This document shows positions 9,507 to 18,859 of a DNA stretch of 64,000 bases, in pieces. The notes under the pieces are model-generated. The model was given only the letters and a program-made list of their open reading frames with translations. It did no database searches and had not been told where the DNA came from. The stretch is from Pseudomonas sp. p1(2021b). Its GTDB lineage: Bacteria > Pseudomonadota > Gammaproteobacteria > Pseudomonadales > Pseudomonadaceae. Both the position numbers and the translations under genes were made by a program. The DNA lies in contig NZ_CP083746.1 in the NCBI RefSeq assembly GCF_020151015.1, positions 3,749,001 to 3,813,000 of the forward strand. The letters are read 5' to 3'. The number at the start of each line of letters is the position of its first letter. The first letter of the stretch is position 1.

Positions 9507-11084
9507 ATGAGTCTTTCAGGTAACCTGCTGATCGGCCAACGCGCCGTTGCCGGCACGCAAGCACCGGTCCATGCCATCAACCCTGCCACCAATGAGCGGC
9601 TCGAACCGGCCTACCTCGGTGGCAGCCGCGAGCATGTCGAGCTCGCCTGCAGCCTCGCCTGGGACGCGTTCGACCGCTATCGCGAGACGTCGCTGGAAGC
9701 CCGCGCGGTCTTCCTCGAACGCATCGCCCAGCACATCGAGGCCCTTGGCGACACGCTGGTCCAGCGCGCCGTGGCCGAGTCCGGCCTGCCGCAAGCCCGC
9801 ATCCAGGGCGAGATCGGCCGCACCTGCTTCCAGCTGCGCACCTTCGCCCGCACCGTGCGTGCCGGCGAGTGGCTGGACGTGCGCGTGGACCAAGCCCTGC
9901 CGGAACGCCAACCCCTGCCACGCCCCGACCTGCGCCAGCGCCATATCCCCTTGGGCCCGGTGGCTGTGTTCGGCGCCAGCAACTTCCCCCTGGCCTTCTC
10001 CGTGGCCGGCGGCGACACCGCTTCGGCCTTGGCGGCGGGCTGCCCGGTGATCGTCAAGGCCCATAGCGCCCACCCCGGCACCAGCGAACTGGTCGGCCGT
10101 GCCATCCAGCAGGCGGTGCGCGAGTGCGACCTGCCCGAAGGCGTGTTCTCGCTGCTGTACGGCTCGGGCACCGAAATCGGTATCGGTCTGGTCAACGATC
10201 CACGTATCAAGGCCGTGGGCTTCACTGGCTCGCGCAGCGGTGGCATAGCCCTGACCCAGGCCGCCCAGGCACGCCCGGAGCCGATCCCGGTGTATGCCGA
10301 GATGAGCTCGATCAACCCGGTGTTCCTGTTCGAGTCGGCCCTGCGCAACCGTGGCGCCGCGCTGGCCGAAGGCTTCGTCGCCTCGCTCAACCAAGGCGCG
10401 GGCCAGTTCTGCACCAACCCTGGGCTGGTCATCGCTATAAAAGGTGAAGCCCTGGACGCCTTCATCACCACCGCCGCTGACGCCATCATCAGAAGCCCGG
10501 CCCAGACCATGCTCACCCCGGGAATCTACAACGCCTACAACAACGGCGTCCAGGCCCTGGCCAGCAATGCCAATGCCCACCTGCAGGCCAAAGGTGTCGC
10601 AGGCGACGGCCACAACCAGTGCCAGTCTCACCTGTTCGTCAGCAGCGCCAGCGACTTCATGCGCGACCACACCCTACAGGCCGAAGTGTTCGGCTCCGCC
10701 TCGCTGGTCGTCCAGTGCGATGACCTGGCCCAGGCCAGGCAGGTGGCCGAGCAGCTCGAAGGCCAGCTCACCGCCACCGTGCATATGGACGCTGCCGACA
10801 GCGAAGCAGTCGCCACCCTGCTGCCGACGCTGGAGCGCAAGGCCGGGCGAATCCTGGTCAATGGCTGGCCGACCGGCGTGGAAGTGTGCGATGCCATGGT
10901 CCATGGCGGCCCGTTCCCGGCCACCTCCGATGCCCGCAGCACCTCGGTGGGCACTGCGGCGATCCTGCGTTTCCTGCGCCCGGTGTGCTACCAGAACGTC
11001 CCGGACGACTTGCTGCCGCCAGCGATCAAGCAGGGCAACCCGCTGAACCTCCGCCGCCTGGTGAATGGCCAGCGAGAGCACTGA
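9507..11084 (+). CDS. Alpha-ketoglutaric semialdehyde dehydrogenase
   Basis: 525-aa aldehyde dehydrogenase superfamily enzyme that would oxidise 2,5-dioxopentanoate to 2-oxoglutarate with NAD(P)+. The catalytic Cys302 lies in [11 protein letters not shown] and the general base Glu265 in [12 protein letters not shown]; the Rossmann region GFTGSRSGG is at about aa 238-246. The length and the [10 protein letters not shown] sequence are typical of the KGSA dehydrogenase subgroup rather than ordinary ALDHs. It follows the deaminase by 111 bp with an AGGAGAG site and completes the pathway to the TCA cycle. Confidence 0.9.
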   Translation: MSLSGNLLIGQRAVAGTQAPVHAINPATNERLEPAYLGGSREHVELACSLAWDAFDRYRETSLEARAVFLERIAQHIEALGDTLVQRAVAESGLPQARIQGEIGRTCFQLRTFARTVRAGEWLDVRVDQALPERQPLPRPDLRQRHIPLGPVAVFGASNFPLAFSVAGGDTASALAAGCPVIVKAHSAHPGTSELVGRAIQQAVRECDLPEGVFSLLYGSGTEIGIGLVNDPRIKAVGFTGSRSGGIALTQAAQARPEPIPVYAEMSSINPVFLFESALRNRGAALAEGFVASLNQGAGQFCTNPGLVIAIKGEALDAFITTAADAIIRSPAQTMLTPGIYNAYNNGVQALASNANAHLQAKGVAGDGHNQCQSHLFVSSASDFMRDHTLQAEVFGSASLVVQCDDLAQARQVAEQLEGQLTATVHMDAADSEAVATLLPTLERKAGRILVNGWPTGVEVCDAMVHGGPFPATSDARSTSVGTAAILRFLRPVCYQNVPDDLLPPAIKQGNPLNLRRLVNGQREH

Positions 11085-11101
11085 CCGGCCATTGGCAGAC
11101 C

Positions 11102-11132
11102 TCCACCGACAGCCCCGCGCCACGTCGGTGGA
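11102..11132 (+). terminator. Hairpin after the semialdehyde dehydrogenase gene
   Basis: Perfect 9-bp arms TCCACCGAC / GTCGGTGGA with a 13-nt loop directly after the operon's third gene. There is no T-run, so it may be a partial terminator or a 3'-end stabiliser. Confidence 0.45.
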
Positions 11133-11146
11133 TGCTGCCAGGCCCT

Positions 11147-11165
11147 TTTGCATACAATATGCAAA
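11147..11165 (+). promoter_or_regulatory. Perfect 19-bp palindrome upstream of the GntR gene
   Basis: TTTGCATA-CAA-TATGCAAA, a perfect 8-bp inverted repeat with a 3-bp centre, ends 27 bp before the regulator start. Size and placement suit an autoregulatory operator for a dimeric GntR/FCD protein. It shares only an AT-rich TGxATA flavour with the 16-bp operon element. Confidence 0.6.
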
Positions 11166-11192
11166 TTCCAACCGGGTCCCTGAACAGTAACT

Positions 11193-11852
11193 ATGGCTAG
11201 CTTCAAGACACGTGCCCAGCACGTTGCGGACGATCTTCGCAAACGGATACTCAGCGGCGAGTTCAAAGGCGCCACCCAGCTGCGCCAGGACGCGCTCGCG
11301 CGCGACTACGACGTCAGCCGCATTCCGGTGCGCGAGGCACTGTTGACCCTGGAGGCCGAAGGCCTGGTGGAGTTCCACCCCCACCGGGGCGCGTTCACCA
11401 CCGAACTCTCCACGGCCACCATCCGCGAACTGTTCGACCTGCGCGTGCTGCTCGAATGCAGGGCACTGGCGCAGGCCATTCCGAAGCTGACCCCAAGCGA
11501 ACTGGACCGCGCCGAGCGCCTGCTGGACCAATACGACGCCGCACTGGACTCGGGCAGCGATATCGACAACTGGAGCGAGCTGAACTTCGCCTTCCACACT
11601 GCGCTCTACTCGCCCGCCCAATTGCCGGAAACCCTGGCGATGATCACGCACCTGAACACCAAGTGCGACCGCTACATCCGCATGCAACTGCTTTATACGC
11701 GGGAGATCCAGAAAGCCGAGAAGGAACACCGCGAGCTGCTGGAGTTCGCCCGCGACAAGAACATCGAGGCGGCCTGCCGCCTGCTGGACCGCCATATCCG
11801 CGAAGCCTGCGAGGGCATCGTCGCGGTCCTGGAAAACAGCTTGAACCACTGA
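11193..11852 (+). CDS. GntR/FCD family transcriptional regulator
   Basis: 219 aa. Winged-helix DNA-binding domain at about aa 5-70 (QLRQDALARDYDVSRIPVREALLTLEAEGLVEF), then an all-helical FCD effector domain (about 80-210) with the usual metal-site pattern of Asp/His residues. It lies inside the hydroxyproline cluster, between the dehydrogenase and the oxidase. It probably represses the catabolic operon and its own gene, with hydroxyproline or an intermediate as inducer. The role is inferred from position and nearby operators. Confidence 0.88.
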   Translation: MASFKTRAQHVADDLRKRILSGEFKGATQLRQDALARDYDVSRIPVREALLTLEAEGLVEFHPHRGAFTTELSTATIRELFDLRVLLECRALAQAIPKLTPSELDRAERLLDQYDAALDSGSDIDNWSELNFAFHTALYSPAQLPETLAMITHLNTKCDRYIRMQLLYTREIQKAEKEHRELLEFARDKNIEAACRLLDRHIREACEGIVAVLENSLNH

Positions 11853-11897
11853 CCCCGCGCCCTGGGCATTTTTCCGGGGCGTGGTTCGGACAAACCA

Positions 11898-11913
11898 ATT
11901 GTATAAAATCTAC
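11898..11913 (+). promoter_or_regulatory. Third copy of the 16-bp element, before the oxidase gene
   Basis: ATTGTATAAAATCTAC, identical to the first copy at 7359-7374, lies 16 bp before the ATG at 11930. It includes a TATAAA -10-like box, but no convincing -35 box was seen. It ties the oxidase gene to the control of the upstream operon. Confidence 0.55.
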
Positions 11914-11929
11914 GATCACGAGGTAGCGG

Positions 11930-13216
11930 ATGCATTCTGACGAACTTCACCGTGCCGCCAGCAACGACGCCTATGACATCGCCGTGGTGGGCGCAGGGGT
12001 CGTAGGCGTCGCCTGTGCCCTCGCTCTATCCCGCCAAGGGCACCGCGTGCTGGTGCTGGATCGGGACGAACCGGGCAAAGGTGCATCGTTCGGCAACGCC
12101 GGCCATTTGGCCACCGAGCAGGTATTTCCCATTGCCGACGTGTCCATCCTCAAGCGCCTGCCGGCCATGCTGCTGGACCCGATGGGGCCGCTGCGCCTGG
12201 ACTGGCGTTACCTGCCCAGGGCCCTGCCCTGGTTCACCCGACTGTTGCTGAATCTGCGCCAGCGCCCCTACCAGAACAGCGTCGCGGCCCTGCGGGCCTT
12301 GAACGAAGCCAGCCTGGATGCCTGGCGGCGCCTGCTGGCGTCGGTGGGTCACACGCAGCTGCTGAAGGAAGACGGCTCCCTGCTGGTGTTCGAGCGCCCC
12401 GAGTCCCGGGCTGCGATCGCGGCGGTCAAACAGAAGATGCAGGCCCAGGGCGTGCCCGTCGAGTTCTGGGATGCCGCCGCCGTCCAACGCACCGCGCCGC
12501 AGTTGGCCGAGTCGATCCAGGGCGGGCTGTTCTTCCCCGCGACCGGGCATTTCATCGATCCGCACCTGGTAGTGACGACGCTGGTTCAGGCCGCCCGGAA
12601 AAACGGCGTACGCTTTGCCCAGGAACACGTCGACAGCGGCCAATTGGTAGCGGACGGCGTGGCGCTACGCACCGGCAGCGGCGAGGTTCGAGCCCGCAAG
12701 GTGCTGATCGCCTGCGGCGCCCATTCGGCCAAGCTCACCCGACAACTCACCGGCAAGACAGTCCCACTGGACACCGAGCGCGGCTACCACCTGATGCTGC
12801 CCCACGAGCACGACCGCCTACCCCTGGCCGTGACCTTCATGGAGCGGCGCTTCATCATGACGCCTATGCAAGGCGGTCTGCGCCTGGCAGGCACGGTGGA
12901 GTTCGCCGGGCTGGAGCGCGCGCCCAACATGCAACGTGCCTGGCAGCTTCATCGCCTGAGCCAGGGCCTGTTCAAGAATGAATTGAATATCGAAGCCGCG
13001 AGCACCTGGATGGGCTTTCGCCCTTCCCTGCCCGACTCATTGCCGGTGATCGACCAGGCCTGCGACGGCCGCGTGCTGCTCGCCTTCGGCCACCAGCACC
13101 TGGGGCTGACCCAGGCGGCGACCACTGCGGAAATGGTGGCGTCCATGGCCGGGGCCGTGTCCATCGAGGGCAAACCGCTACCAGCGTTCGCGCCCTACCG
13201 GCTGGATAGGTTCTAG
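11930..13216 (+). CDS. FAD-dependent cis-4-hydroxy-D-proline oxidase/dehydrogenase
   Basis: 428-aa DAO-family flavoprotein with an N-terminal Rossmann motif (DIAVVGAGVVGVACAL, about aa 16-31), a FAD-binding E/D segment (VLVLDRDEPGKGASFGNAG) and a C-terminal GHQHLGLTQAATTAEMV segment. In the hydroxyproline pathway it oxidises cis-4-hydroxy-D-proline to pyrroline-4-hydroxy-2-carboxylate, the substrate of the deaminase encoded upstream. It is the single-subunit form, in contrast to the multi-subunit dehydrogenase of some pseudomonads. It starts 77 bp after the GntR gene and has its own operator copy. Confidence 0.87.
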   Translation: MHSDELHRAASNDAYDIAVVGAGVVGVACALALSRQGHRVLVLDRDEPGKGASFGNAGHLATEQVFPIADVSILKRLPAMLLDPMGPLRLDWRYLPRALPWFTRLLLNLRQRPYQNSVAALRALNEASLDAWRRLLASVGHTQLLKEDGSLLVFERPESRAAIAAVKQKMQAQGVPVEFWDAAAVQRTAPQLAESIQGGLFFPATGHFIDPHLVVTTLVQAARKNGVRFAQEHVDSGQLVADGVALRTGSGEVRARKVLIACGAHSAKLTRQLTGKTVPLDTERGYHLMLPHEHDRLPLAVTFMERRFIMTPMQGGLRLAGTVEFAGLERAPNMQRAWQLHRLSQGLFKNELNIEAASTWMGFRPSLPDSLPVIDQACDGRVLLAFGHQHLGLTQAATTAEMVASMAGAVSIEGKPLPAFAPYRLDRF

Positions 13217-13259
13217 CCTGTACGGATAGGTGCAGGCTGAACAGGGTTCCACGTTTCAT

Positions 13260-13293
13260 GGTTGAGCCAAGCCCCTAAGGGTTCGGCTCAACC
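13260..13293. terminator. Hairpin after the hydroxyproline cluster
   Basis: GGTTGAGCC / GGCTCAACC arms, 9 bp perfect, between the convergent oxidase and YegP genes. No T-run follows. Confidence 0.5.
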
Positions 13294-13302
13294 AGACACC
13301 GC

Positions 13303-13635
13303 TTAGGTGAGATCTTTCACCGTTTTTGAAACACCATTGTTTTGCACCGACACGATGCCCGCATCTCGGGACTGCGACGTGGTGTACATCTGGCTCGTAC
13401 CAATGATCTGATGGTTGGCGGCCTTCAGATTGAAATAAAACTTGCCATTGGAAGACTCCCGCTTTTCGTAACGCTCGGCCGACGGGCTGTTCGTCTGGAC
13501 CGAGGCAATTCCATTTTCGGCTGACTTCTTCGCCTCATACAGCTCGCTGGTGAGGATGACCTCCCCGTTCCCTGCCTTCAATACGAATCTCACTTGATCG
13601 TTGCTGCTTTTGCTCAGTTCGAACCAGCCGGCCAT
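13303..13635 (-). CDS. YegP family protein (tandem DUF1508)
   Basis: 110-aa small cytoplasmic protein made of two related repeats of about 50 aa (GWFELSKSSNDQVRFVLKAG... and KFYFNLKAANHQIIGTS...). Each carries the F-x-L-K-A-x-N and I-x-S-V-Q pattern of DUF1508. The length matches E. coli YegP. The function is not established. It stands alone between the oxidase and an OprD porin; the 270 bp upstream hold nothing recognisable. Confidence 0.88.
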   Translation of the reverse strand: MAGWFELSKSSNDQVRFVLKAGNGEVILTSELYEAKKSAENGIASVQTNSPSAERYEKRESSNGKFYFNLKAANHQIIGTSQMYTTSQSRDAGIVSVQNNGVSKTVKDLT

Positions 13636-13906
13636 AGGCGCTCCTTGGTGTGATGCGACAGTGTTGACGACATCGAATACCTTTCATGCCTTTCGAGTAT
13701 GCACAACCCGTTGGACATTTCCATTAACAGCGCAACGGCGCAAGCATTGGCTATTTGGTCACCTCAAGCACACGCTCTGCGTACCGATCGAAGAATCCAT
13801 ATCACCCCTGTAGTAAGCCAGTGGGCCCCACCGAGGGGCGCACTGGCAATCGTCACTTTGCATACTTGGCCTGCACCGAGGTGCAGCAATCAGCGCTCCG
13901 GGCGTA

Positions 13907-15238
13907 TCAGAAAATACTCCACGGGTACTCGACGATAAGACGAACCTGATCAGCCGATGCATCGGACGCGCCATTGCCAATGCGATGTGTGGCCTGCCGC
14001 ACGCGTACCGACAGTCCCTTGGCCGATCCCTCTTGAACGACATACTTCACTTCGAGGTCACGCTCCCAATGGTCTTCGCTACGCTCGGACCCGTAGAAGT
14101 TATACGGACTATCGGCATCCATCCTGCTACCGTCTACATCGCGCCCTACGATGTAGCGCGCCCCGAAACTCAACCCAGGAACGCCATAAGCCGCCATGTC
14201 CAGATTATAGAACGCGCCCCAGGATTTCTCGTTGGGCCCGTTGAAGTCCACCAACTGGGACGAGTTAGCCAAATAGATGGAGTCATGGAATGTCCCAGGC
14301 CCCATGCCCAAATAGTCGAACGGCTGGTCGCCATGAATTTTCTGATACGTCAATTTGAACGTATGGGCCCCCCAGGTATAGGCGGCGGCTAGCGAATACG
14401 CTGTCGTGTCGATATCCCCCGCCCGCGAACTCCCCTCGTCAACGGTACGGTAAAGATTCGCGTCGAAATTCAGGCTCTGGTTGTCGCTCAGGGGATATGT
14501 GTAGTTGGCGTTGCCATAGTACTGACGCCATATATCCTTATACTCCGCCCCGTACAGGCTAACGCTGAGTTGGTCCGTGACCGAATAGCTGGCCCCCAGA
14601 AAGTCGACGGTATCGGAGGCTACCCCCGCATACGCCGCAAAGAAGTCATCCGAGAGATTGGTGCTGTTGAAATCTTTCGCGGCGGTCAAATGGGCCGCTT
14701 CAGCGACCAGCCCCTTCAACTCATTACTGACCACCCAGAAGCCGGTAGCCGTGGCCGGCGTCAAGCGCGCATCCGCAGGTGCGAAAACAGGATTATAAGG
14801 ACGAAGGTTGTTCCCATACTTCAGTTCCGTCTCGGACACCCGTACCTTGAGGTTCGCACCGGCTGAAGAGGCTTCGTGCGCAGTACTGTTGCCTTCCGGC
14901 ACAAGTACCCCGGCCTGGCCAGAATGCCCCGCCCCACCGTCGAGCTTGATGACCGTATAACCGCTCAGATCGACCCCGAAACCTACGAGGCCTTGCGTGA
15001 ACCCCGAGCTGAAATCCAGACGGAACGTCTGCCCCCACTCGCGACGGTCTCGATCTGCTGTGCGTTGTGCATTGTTATGCCCGCTGTGGTAGTCATGATT
15101 CCAATAAAGATTGCGCGTCATGAAATCAAGATGACTGTCCTCGATAAAGCCTTTGCTTTCAGCCTGCCCGGCCATTGCGCCGTGCCCCGCCATGGAAGCG
15201 ATGGATAACACCAGTACATGCTTACTGCTTAGACGCAT
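13907..15238 (-). CDS. OprD family outer-membrane porin
   Basis: 443-aa substrate-specific channel. ATG 15238, with a GGGGAG site upstream, opens a signal peptide that ends near AMAGQA. The mature part has the OprD N-terminal region (GFIEDSHLDFMTRNLYWNHDY), GWGQTF-type barrel strands and a C-terminal aromatic end (YPWSIF). The frame is open 117 bp further upstream, but that extension would precede the signal peptide. Substrate is unknown; OprD relatives take basic amino acids or aromatic acids. It is divergent from a LysR regulator. Confidence 0.9.
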   Translation of the reverse strand: MRLSSKHVLVLSIASMAGHGAMAGQAESKGFIEDSHLDFMTRNLYWNHDYHSGHNNAQRTADRDRREWGQTFRLDFSSGFTQGLVGFGVDLSGYTVIKLDGGAGHSGQAGVLVPEGNSTAHEASSAGANLKVRVSETELKYGNNLRPYNPVFAPADARLTPATATGFWVVSNELKGLVAEAAHLTAAKDFNSTNLSDDFFAAYAGVASDTVDFLGASYSVTDQLSVSLYGAEYKDIWRQYYGNANYTYPLSDNQSLNFDANLYRTVDEGSSRAGDIDTTAYSLAAAYTWGAHTFKLTYQKIHGDQPFDYLGMGPGTFHDSIYLANSSQLVDFNGPNEKSWGAFYNLDMAAYGVPGLSFGARYIVGRDVDGSRMDADSPYNFYGSERSEDHWERDLEVKYVVQEGSAKGLSVRVRQATHRIGNGASDASADQVRLIVEYPWSIF

Positions 15239-15562
15239 TTCTTGACTCCCCATATTGTTGGTTTTAAAGGGCAGTGAAATGGAGCGTTGTCTCCCTCTTC
15301 TTTTATCCGTAAGGAACGGTACGGAGGGAGTCTGCGGAGCGATCACACCTGGCACTCAATATGTGGCCAAATGCCACCCCAGCCTACGGTGTCCAGTCAC
15401 TCACCGAGAACCGGTATGCGACCGCCAGGCAGTCAAACCCGACATTTGCCAGGCCTCCCTGGTCATCGCCGCTCGGGATTCGATGTACGCGGAGAAAATC
15501 ATGCTGGCCTTGGGCTGCGGGATACCCACATGATTGGATTTTTTCATCAATGGGGGGTCGTC
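15239..15562. promoter_or_regulatory. Divergent region between OprD porin and LysR regulator
   Basis: About 320 bp with no recognised gene. It must contain the porin promoter and probably the LysR promoter. No clear boxes or LysR T-N11-A site could be assigned by eye. Confidence 0.35.
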
Positions 15563-16495
15563 GTGTTCTCATCCGAGCGGTTGAAAGGGATCGACGTCTT
15601 CGTCGCTGTGGCCGATGTTGGAAGCTTCACCGCTGCTGCCGAACGGCTGAATTTGACGAGTTCTGCCGTCAGTAAAAGCGTTGCACGGCTGGAGGCTCGC
15701 CTCGGGGCCAGGCTGTTCAACCGAACGACCCGAACGCTGTCTCTCACCGAGGCAGGCTCAGTGTTCTACACAACATGCACATCCGTTCTGTCCGATCTGG
15801 AAGAGGCGGAACATGCCATCCTGGCCAAGGGCAATGAGCCACACGGCAAGGTTCGTATAGACCTCCCTGCTTCCTATGGACGGTTGCATGTCCTGCCCTT
15901 GATCATGGATTTCTTGCACCTGCACCCGATGCTTGAGCCTCACATTTCATTTACGGACCGTTTCATCGACCCGGTGTACGAGGGAATCGACATCGTGGTC
16001 CGTATCGGCGGACCGGATGCCTGGCCAGCGAACCTGGGTCATCAGTATTTCGGCGCCCAGCGCCTGATCTTCTGCGCCGCTCCCGAATACCTCGAGCATC
16101 ACGGCACTCCAAAGAGTGAGCGTGATCTGGAAAACCACAGGTGTGTAGGTTATGGGCACCGAGATGGCATGATCAGCCCTTGGTTCTTCAAAGGTCGCCA
16201 GCCAGGGGAGATGGAGCGTCGAACCGTACAGGCACGTATCGCCATCGGCGATGGAGAGGGGGAAGTAGCCGCGGTGCTCGCCGGACATGGTATAGGCCAA
16301 TTGCCTACTTGGCTGACGCAACGGCACATCGAGCAAGGCTCCCTGGTCGAGGTCCTGCCGGACCTGGCGACCGATGGCTTGCCAATGAACCTGGTTTGGC
16401 TGAAGAGCCGTGAGGGCCTGCCCAAAGTCAGGGTATTGTTGGATTACCTGCGCCCCAGGTTGACCGCGCATGGTACAAGGCGAATTGACCCGTAG
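15563..16495 (+). CDS. LysR family transcriptional regulator
   Basis: 310 aa from GTG 15563, chosen because GGGGGG at 15552-15557 is a good ribosome site and the product then starts VFSSERLKGIDVFVAV, as in relatives; ATG 15530 would add 11 aa. The N-terminal helix-turn-helix (FVAVADVGSFTAAAERLNLTSSAVSKSVARLE) is classic. The C-terminal 220 aa is the periplasmic-binding-like effector domain. It belongs to the PecT/CrgA-like group. Targets could be the divergent porin or the convergent MFS gene; neither is proven. Confidence 0.9.
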   Translation: MFSSERLKGIDVFVAVADVGSFTAAAERLNLTSSAVSKSVARLEARLGARLFNRTTRTLSLTEAGSVFYTTCTSVLSDLEEAEHAILAKGNEPHGKVRIDLPASYGRLHVLPLIMDFLHLHPMLEPHISFTDRFIDPVYEGIDIVVRIGGPDAWPANLGHQYFGAQRLIFCAAPEYLEHHGTPKSERDLENHRCVGYGHRDGMISPWFFKGRQPGEMERRTVQARIAIGDGEGEVAAVLAGHGIGQLPTWLTQRHIEQGSLVEVLPDLATDGLPMNLVWLKSREGLPKVRVLLDYLRPRLTAHGTRRIDP

Positions 16496-16498
16496 CGT

Positions 16499-16543
16499 GC
16501 CGAGCCATAGCGGAGCAGCGTCGCAGCTGCGCTATGGCTCGGC
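16499..16543. terminator. Strong bidirectional hairpin between convergent genes
   Basis: Perfect 14-bp arms GCCGAGCCATAGCG / CGCTATGGCTCGGC with a 17-nt loop, starting just after the LysR stop codon and just before the MFS stop. Confidence 0.65.
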
Positions 16544-16550
16544 CTGAAGA

Positions 16551-17762
16551 CTACCGAGGGCTACCGGGCACTCTTGCGCTACCACACCTGCTCACGAGGG
16601 GAGTGAGTGCCAAGGCGAGTACCGCCGCGGTTGCCGCAACATACCCCAGGTATTCGATGCCAAGGCTTGGAATCGTCATGCCCCCAATGATCGCACCTGC
16701 GCCAATGCCTGCATTTGCTGCCGATACGTTGGTAGTGCCTGCAAGCGCATGAGCATGGGAAACCGAACGCATGACCCGCACCTGGCTGATGGGATAAAGG
16801 GCGGTATTCGCCACGCCCCACACCCCCAACGCCATGCAGAAAAACAAGCCGGCCCCTGCTAAAGGCACGATGGCAGCCATGCCAATGGCGAGCAGGACCA
16901 GGAAGAACACAGTGGCTCTCAGGGGGGATCTGTCAACGGCCTTGCCACCGATCCAGTTGCCTAGCAAACCAATGGCACCAAACCCCATGAGCCACCAGCC
17001 TATCTGTTCATGCGCAACGCCACCAACGCGCTCGAGTATATCGGCCAAGTAGGTGTAAGCGATGAACATGGCGGTGAAGACCACGATGGACAGGCACACA
17101 TTGGAGAGGAAGTACGCCTCCTTGAAGATCCGAGCCTGCTTCAGAAAGTCCACTTTGGCGGTACGCGTGACAGTAGGCATGAACGCTGACATCGCGATCG
17201 CCATAGCCAAAGCGCTACCGGCCAGCAGCCAGAACGCCCCTCTCCAGCCAATCGCATTCGAAACGACGGTGCCTAGCGGAATGCCCAGCAACATGGCCGC
17301 CGAAATGCCCAGGTATACCTTGGAGATCGCTTGGCCAGCCCGTTGCGGGCCAGCAAGCTGCCCAGCCGTTTCGCTCGCGGTCCCCCAGAAGACCGGCAGT
17401 GCCAATGCCGGCACTATCCGCGCAACGGCAAGCACCCAGAAACTGTTCGCAACAGCAGCGAGCGCGTTCGCCGCGGCGAAGACCAACAAGATCGCAATGA
17501 ACAGCTTCTTGCGGTCGAGGTGCGAGAGCGCTGCGGTCAAGGGCGGGCCGAAGACCATCACGGTAAAGGCGAACAAGGTGACCAGTTGCCCGGCGACGGA
17601 AATCGAAATATCCAATTCCCTGGCAAGGCTCGGTAGCAGCCCAACGATGAGGAATTCGGTCGTGACGATGAGAAAGGCCGAGAAGGCCAAAATCGTGATG
17701 CTGAGGCCGATGCTTTTCGTGGGTGATGCAGTCGGCAAGGGTGGTGACTCATAGGCAGACAT
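16551..17762 (-). CDS. MFS transporter, DHA1 type
   Basis: 403 aa with 12 predicted TM segments. The N-terminal half carries the family features (LIVGLLPSLARELDISISVAGQLVTLFAF and LSHLDRKKLF, motif A-like). It resembles the AraJ/NepI/PbuE-like exporters of sugars, nucleosides or drugs. The start ATG 17762 has AGGAAGC upstream. It is convergent with the LysR gene; the substrate cannot be told. Confidence 0.88.
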   Translation of the reverse strand: MSAYESPPLPTASPTKSIGLSITILAFSAFLIVTTEFLIVGLLPSLARELDISISVAGQLVTLFAFTVMVFGPPLTAALSHLDRKKLFIAILLVFAAANALAAVANSFWVLAVARIVPALALPVFWGTASETAGQLAGPQRAGQAISKVYLGISAAMLLGIPLGTVVSNAIGWRGAFWLLAGSALAMAIAMSAFMPTVTRTAKVDFLKQARIFKEAYFLSNVCLSIVVFTAMFIAYTYLADILERVGGVAHEQIGWWLMGFGAIGLLGNWIGGKAVDRSPLRATVFFLVLLAIGMAAIVPLAGAGLFFCMALGVWGVANTALYPISQVRVMRSVSHAHALAGTTNVSAANAGIGAGAIIGGMTIPSLGIEYLGYVAATAAVLALALTPLVSRCGSARVPGSPR

Positions 17763-17894
17763 TAAGGAAGCTCCAGCGAGGTCTGCCGAGTAGTTTATTA
17801 GGTAATAGTTTTCTTATTATTGGTCAATATTCTGAATACTAATGAATTGGTTTCATCAACTGGGTGAGACTAGGGCTGCGTACAGTTAAAAAAC

Positions 17895-17931
17895 GAAAAA
17901 GCCCCGCAGATGTTAACCTGCGGGGCTTTCC
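17895..17931 (-). terminator. Rho-independent terminator after tRNA-Ser
   Basis: AAGCCCCGCAG / CTGCGGGGCTT stem followed on the minus strand by a T-run (complement of AAAAA), 7 bp beyond the tRNA 3' end. Confidence 0.85.
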
Positions 17932-17937
17932 GATGTA

Positions 17938-18027
17938 TGGCGGAGAGATAGGGATTTGAACCCTAGGTACTGTTGCCAGTACAACGGATTTCGAATCCGT
18001 CCCGTTCGACCACTCCGGCATCTCTCC
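17938..18027 (-). tRNA. tRNA-Ser (anticodon CGA)
   Basis: 90 nt with encoded CCA. Acceptor arms GGAGAGA / TCTCTCC pair perfectly, the T-loop GTTCAAATC is normal, there is a long variable arm as in class II tRNAs, and the anticodon loop TTCGAAA gives CGA. It lies downstream of purC on the same strand. Confidence 0.95.
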
Positions 18028-18119
18028 AGTGGCGCGCATGATACCAGCGATTTCCTGAAAGGCAAACCTTTCTTTGAAAAAAATTCGCGTGGTATCAGGC
18101 GCTTGCGTGAGCGAGGCGC

Positions 18120-18830
18120 TTAGAGCGGCACGCCCAGGCGCTTGGCCACTTCCTCGTAGGCTTCGATGACATCACCCAAGCCCTGGCGGAAGCGGTCCTT
18201 GTCCATCTTCTTGCGGGTTTCCTTGTCCCACAGACGGCAGCCGTCCGGGCTGAACTCGTCGCCCAGGACGATCTGGCCGTGGAACACGCCGAACTCCAGC
18301 TTGAAATCGACCAGCAGCAGGCCGGCGTCGTCGAACAGCTTGCTCAGCACTTCGTTGACCTTCAGCGACAGCTGCTTCATGGTCGCCAGCTGCTCGGCGG
18401 TACCCCAGCCGAAGGCCACGACGTGGGATTCGTTGATGAAGGGGTCGCCCTTCTCGTCGTTCTTCAGGAACAGCTCGAAGGTGGACGGCTCCAGCTTGAT
18501 GCCCTCCTCCACGCCCAGGCGCTTGACCAGGCTGCCGGCGGCGTAATTGCGCACCACGCACTCGACCGGGATCATGTCCAGCTTCTTGACCAGGCATTCG
18601 TTGTCGCCCAGCAGCTTGTCGAACTGGGTCGGGATGCCGGCTTCTTCGAGCTTCTGCATGATGAAGGCATTGAACTTGTTGTTCACCATGCCCTTGCGGT
18701 CCAGCTGTTCGATGCGCTTGCCGTCGAACGCCGAGGTGTCGTTACGGAACAGCAGGATCAAGCGGTCGGCGTCGTCGGTCTTGTAAACCGATTTGGCCTT
18801 GCCGCGGTAGAGTTCTTCGCGTTTTTCCAT
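18120..18830 (-). CDS. purC: Phosphoribosylaminoimidazole-succinocarboxamide synthase
   Basis: 236-aa SAICAR synthetase: ligates aspartate to CAIR with ATP in purine synthesis. It begins [19 protein letters not shown] and contains the ATP-site [11 protein letters not shown] and the [12 protein letters not shown] region; the length is that of bacterial PurC. ATG 18830 is chosen over a longer frame whose N-terminus is non-homologous. It is the last gene of the dapA-bamC-MBL-purC string, 29 bp after the hydrolase. Confidence 0.97.
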   Translation of the reverse strand: MEKREELYRGKAKSVYKTDDADRLILLFRNDTSAFDGKRIEQLDRKGMVNNKFNAFIMQKLEEAGIPTQFDKLLGDNECLVKKLDMIPVECVVRNYAAGSLVKRLGVEEGIKLEPSTFELFLKNDEKGDPFINESHVVAFGWGTAEQLATMKQLSLKVNEVLSKLFDDAGLLLVDFKLEFGVFHGQIVLGDEFSPDGCRLWDKETRKKMDKDRFRQGLGDVIEAYEEVAKRLGVPL

Positions 18831-18859
18831 GATGGGCTCCGCTTGCTTGAGTAGGTGGG

